Shown one piece after another: positions 32,259 through 35,910 of a stretch of DNA of 35,910 nucleotides. The stretch lies in the NCBI GenBank assembly GCA_030623035.1, contig JAUXFK010000003.1:1-35910 (forward strand). Direction: 5' to 3'. This DNA comes from Deltaproteobacteria bacterium. GTDB lineage: Bacteria > Desulfobacterota > UBA8473. Position 1 is the first letter of the stretch. Every line of letters starts with the position of its first letter. The translations under genes and the position numbers were made by a program. The notes beneath the pieces were generated by a model, which was given only the letters and a program-made list of their open reading frames with translations, was not told where the DNA came from and searched no databases.

Positions 32259-33059
32259 CTATCCTACCATGCTGTATCCGCCGCTTACGCTGAGGACCTG
32301 GCCGGTAATATGACCTGCTGCTTTATTTGAGCCAAGAAATACGACTGCATTGGCTATGTCCTGGGGCTTCCCAATCTTGCGAAGGGGGTATGCCTTTGAG
32401 ATCTTCTCCAGTTGTTCAGGGGTAAAGAAGTCTTTGGACTGCTTCCACATGCTTTTATCTCCAATCTCCACGTCTTCTGATGGCACTGTTACTCCAGGAC
32501 ATACAATATTTGCCCTTATCCCGTTACGACCGTTTTCCCTGCCGATGGTCTTCATAAAACTGTTAACAGCAGCTTTGACCCCACCATAGACTGCCTCTTT
32601 GAATTCACCCTGCCGACTGGCATCTGAACTAATGCTGACAATTGCCCCGCTTTTCTTTTCTATCATATAATCAAGGGCTGTTTTGGTACAGTTCAATACC
32701 CCCACGTAATTGATAGTTATGACTTTGTTCCAAAAATCTGGAGTTGTATCGACAAAAAGCATGAGGTTATCCCAGCCAACATTGTTGACCAAGACATCGA
32801 TCTGCCCGAACTCTTCGAAACCTTTCTTAAACATAGCCTGTACATTGTCCAGACTCGTTACATCACATTTGACTGTTATGGTCTTACCACCGGCATTTAA
32901 AGCATTGGCCTCTTTTACAACCTTTTCAGCCTGTTCTGTATCGACATCTCCGATCACCACATTTGCACCTTCTCTTGCAAAGGTTAAAGATATAGCCCGA
33001 CCAATATTGGATCCTCCTCCAGTAACGACTACGGTCTTTCCCTTATAATCTAAGTCCAT
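32259..33059 (-). CDS. SDR-family oxidoreductase, similar in style to 2-hydroxycyclohexanecarboxyl-CoA dehydrogenase/3-oxoacyl-ACP reductase
   Basis: KTVVVTGGGSNIGRAIS (TGxxxGIG variant), NNVGWDN, SISSDASRQGEFKEAVYGGVKAA (YxxxK), NIVCPGV; start refined to MDLDYKG with an aggagg SD. Confidence 0.88.
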   Translation of the reverse strand: MDLDYKGKTVVVTGGGSNIGRAISLTFAREGANVVIGDVDTEQAEKVVKEANALNAGGKTITVKCDVTSLDNVQAMFKKGFEEFGQIDVLVNNVGWDNLMLFVDTTPDFWNKVITINYVGVLNCTKTALDYMIEKKSGAIVSISSDASRQGEFKEAVYGGVKAAVNSFMKTIGRENGRNGIRANIVCPGVTVPSEDVEIGDKSMWKQSKDFFTPEQLEKISKAYPLRKIGKPQDIANAVVFLGSNKAAGHITGQVLSVSGGYSMVG

Positions 33060-33193
33060 TTTAAATCCTCCTTTTGATATGATTTTAGTAATAAATGCCT
33101 GTGCCTTTTTTATCAAGATAGGAGATGTGTGTCAATAAAATTATAGAAGAAAATTTTTGTAAATAAGCCTGTAATACTCCAAACCCCTTTTAC

Positions 33194-33245
33194 TTGACAA
33201 TGTGAGTCTATTTGGCTATATTCCCTTTCATTGAACAGGTGTTCA
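33194..33245 (+). promoter_or_regulatory. Sigma70-type promoter with an overlapping operator-like palindrome
   Basis: TTGACA (33194-33199), 17-nt spacer, TATATT (33217-33222); perfect inverted repeat TGAACA-GG-TGTTCA at 33232-33245. Confidence 0.55.
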
Positions 33246-33338
33246 TCCAGCCGTCCCAACAGATTACTCTGTCTGGAAAGCTAAGCCCTGCCCAACTTGT
33301 CTTGACTTTCTTTTTTCTTTATAATAGTCTTTCAATTA

Positions 33339-33581
33339 TTACTACAGCGGCAGTTTTTACAAGCTGTTTGAGAGACCTCTTGACGAACATATATTGATTT
33401 TTTTGTCAATCGTTCTTAGTTCTGTGGAGCACAAAAATCTTAAGTTGTTTGAGGGCGATAGCCCGAGTTCTTAAGATTTTGCGCAGAGAACTTAGAACGA
33501 TTAAAAAACTCAATCCGAGTGAGGAAAGAGGCCTCTCGAACAGGCTGTTAGCGGGATTATCCGAAAGTGTCGCTGTAGTAT
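33339..33581. repeat. Family E long-hairpin TIR element upstream of otsA
   Basis: TIRs tactacagcggca / tgtcgctgtagta; nested inner arms caagctgtttgagagacctctt / gaggcctctcgaacaggctgtt, and caatcgttcttagttctgtg / cagagaacttagaacgatt, with apical aaaatcttaag...cttaagatttt. Confidence 0.85.
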
Positions 33582-33622
33582 TATAGTTCCTATTTTAAGT
33601 AACCCATGTTGGAGGCTGTATC

Positions 33623-34770
33623 ATGGATAGGTTGTTGATCATTTCCAATAGGTTGCCGGTCAGTATTGAAAAAAGAAAGGGTGCTTTGCACTTTCATCCG
33701 AGTGTTGGAGGTTTAGCAACTGGCTTAAGTGCGTTATATAAATCATACAGTAGCATATGGATAGGTTGGCCTGGGATAGCGCTGGATAATATCAAAGAAG
33801 GAGCGGAAGAGATCGAGACAAAATTGATGTCCGAGCTTGACTGCAAACCTATTTTCCTCTCACAAACCGATATTGAAAAGTACTATCATGGTTTTAGTAA
33901 TCGGACACTATGGCCGCTCTTCCATTACTTTCCCCAATATGTAGTCAATGATAGAAGTTTCTGGGAGGCCTATAAAAGGGTAAATAAGCTTTTCAGTGAT
34001 TCTGTCCTGGAGATTGCAAGAAAAGGGGATACAATATGGATACACGATTTTCACTTAATGTTACTCCCAAGTCTAATAAGGGAGAAATTGCCTGATGCAG
34101 CGATAGGCTTTTTTCAGCATATACCCTTTCCATCTTTTGAGATCTTTCGCTTGCTTCCATGGCGTGAGGAAATCCTGGAAGGTTTATTAGGGGCTGATTT
34201 GATAGGTTTCCATACGTATGATTATGCAAGACATTTTCTATTAAGTGTGCACCGGTTGTTAGGTTACGAATATAGTATGGGTCAAATCAATGCCCATGAT
34301 CGCATAATTCGAGTAGATACATTCCCAATGGGGATAGATTATGCACGATTTTCAAATGCTGTTTATAATCCAGAAGTAAAAAAAGAGATTGCCAATTTAC
34401 AAGACAAGCTACATGACCGTAAAATAATAATATCAATAGATCGGTTAGACTACACAAAAGGAATTCCACAGCGCCTGGAAGCTTTTTCAGCCTTTTTGAA
34501 TAGAAACCCGGAGTATAAAGAGAAGGTGAGTTTTATCCTGGTTGCTGTTCCTTCCCGTACACAGGTAGAACATTATCGGTTACTGAAGAAGGAGGTAGAC
34601 GAACTTACCGGTAAGATTAATGGGGAGCATGGAAGGATTGGTTGGGTACCTGTTTGTTATCTTTACCGCTTTTTAGATTTTCCTGCACTTGTTGCTTTAT
34701 ATATTGTCGCTGATGTTGCTGTTGTTACCCCCCCCCCATTAGGGACGGCATGAATCTCATAGCATTGCAC
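33623..34770 (+). pseudogene. otsA: Trehalose-6-phosphate synthase (GT20), frameshifted and truncated
   Basis: LLIISNRLPVSIEKRKG, GGLATGLSAL, WIHDFHLMLLP, GFFQHIPFPSFEIFRLLPWR, GFHTYDYARHFL, SIDRLDYTKGIPQRLEAF are diagnostic. The frame ends VVTPPPLGTA* after a C10 tract, while the neighbouring frame reads IRDGMNLIA and then diverges. Confidence 0.9.
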
Positions 34771-34787
34771 CAATGTGGAGGCCTTGT

Positions 34788-35671
34788 ATGATCTTTGAAG
34801 GTATAGCTATAGGAATTTTAACAAATTTATTCTCTCCAGAAAACATTCAGAAAATATACGATAGGCTGAGAAAGAAAAAAAGAACGCAAAAAATTGAAAT
34901 AAAGGATATCAGAAAATTCTGGAAGATATATAGGACAAGCGAGCTTGAACTGAAAGATGGTATGCTTATAAAGATAAAAGGGACTCTTTCAAAGTACGCA
35001 CCAATGATTATTGGCGATCCTAAGGAGAAGAGGGAACTTCATGAACAATATCGAAAAAAGTTGGACAAAGAAAAGGTAAAGGAGACCAGCGTAATTGATC
35101 CTATACTTAGTTTGACTTCAGGGAATACTGTGTGGCGTATAAACCCAATTGGTGATTTTATATACTTTGGATTATACCAAGGTATAGCAAGAAATTCAAT
35201 TCCGGTTTTTGTTAGAAACGACTATTATAGTTCAATAGAGGGGATTTTTTTAAAGATGATAATCCGTACTGTGTAGATGTAGTTCTAACTGGAATTTTGG
35301 GGGAATTTCCTTCCGAAACTATCAAGAAAGTCGAGGTTATTGGGGAGGGGCCAGTTCATGGATTATTTGTAGGTGATGATAATACAAAAATAGAATATCT
35401 GAAAGAAGCAAGCTATTTAGATGGAGACATTTGGATTGCTCTGAAATATGAAGAAGGAGAACATATGATTAGTAGATTTCTTGATCTTGGAGATATCGAG
35501 GACTTTGAAGACGAATGTGAAAAATTGAAAGAAGATATCAAAAATATTTGTTCAAAGTTATCAAATTCAAAAGTAATTTTACAATTTGACCAAATCCATC
35601 GACTTTTGTCTGTAAAACAGACAATTGAAATTGGGGATTGCTGGAAAAAGCTTTACAATAAATCCAAATAA
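34788..35671 (+). pseudogene. Uncharacterised protein gene split by a frameshift
   Basis: ORF 34773-35276 ends SSIEGIFLKMIIRTV* just after a T7 tract; shifting frame at the tract gives KDDNPYCVDVVLTGILGEFPSETIKKVEV..., which continues into ORF 35297-35671. Confidence 0.6.
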
Positions 35672-35700
35672 TTTACAGTTTTTATCGTTTATTAATAATA

Positions 35701-35910
35701 TGGAGATTTACGAAATAGATGTCATAGAATGTCTCAAAAAGTTTGGTATATAGACAGATAAGCTACTTGTAACCCAGATGTCAAGGTTTGATAAGTGGGA
35801 AGCCCCAGAAGGTGTAATAAAAGTACTTAGGCTTGTTGAGCGAGATGTTGGAGAACAGATGAGAATGACCCGTATCAGCATTATTTCCATTCTTACATTA
35901 ACGATTCTGC
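35701..35910 (+). pseudogene. GT4 glycosyltransferase (trehalose synthase TreT-like) fragment with an in-frame stop
   Basis: Frame from 35701: EIDVIECLKKFGI*TDKLLVTQMSRFDKWEAPEGVIKVLRLVERDVGEQ; the (Q)xSRFDxWxxPxGVI block is typical of TreT-like GT4 enzymes. Confidence 0.5.

Noticed and set aside
33212-33397. 61-aa ORF downstream of the 33194 promoter
   Set aside because: Overlaps the operator palindrome and the left arm of the family E element; start has no convincing SD.

Overview
The window is a bacterial chromosomal segment, probably Gram-negative because lolA, rfaE1/hldE and a BamD-like lipoprotein are present. It is packed with housekeeping genes: parA-parB, gyrB, gyrA, a TPR lipoprotein, gpsA, a 1406-aa tandem BcrA/BadF-type activase fusion, a PIN-TRAM (YacL-like) protein, ispD, ispF, plsC, uppP, ftsK, lolA, rfaE1, a DUF4416 protein, yicC, a DUF370/RemA protein, gmk, an IS200-like transposase, argC, rpsI, rplM, an HD-GYP protein, a HEAT-repeat protein and an SDR. 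A decayed trehalose locus (truncated otsA, GT4 fragment) lies at the right edge. I saw no rRNA, tRNA or CRISPR array. The most striking feature is in the intergenic DNA. At least four families of non-coding palindromic or terminal-inverted-repeat elements (about 70-430 bp) are present, with mosaic ends, an internal-deletion derivative, a nested insertion for which an unoccupied homologous site also exists in the window, and a pair of inverted long arms bracketing ispF-plsC-uppP. All calls were made by eye from the sequence and the ORF track. No database search, alignment or folding program was run.
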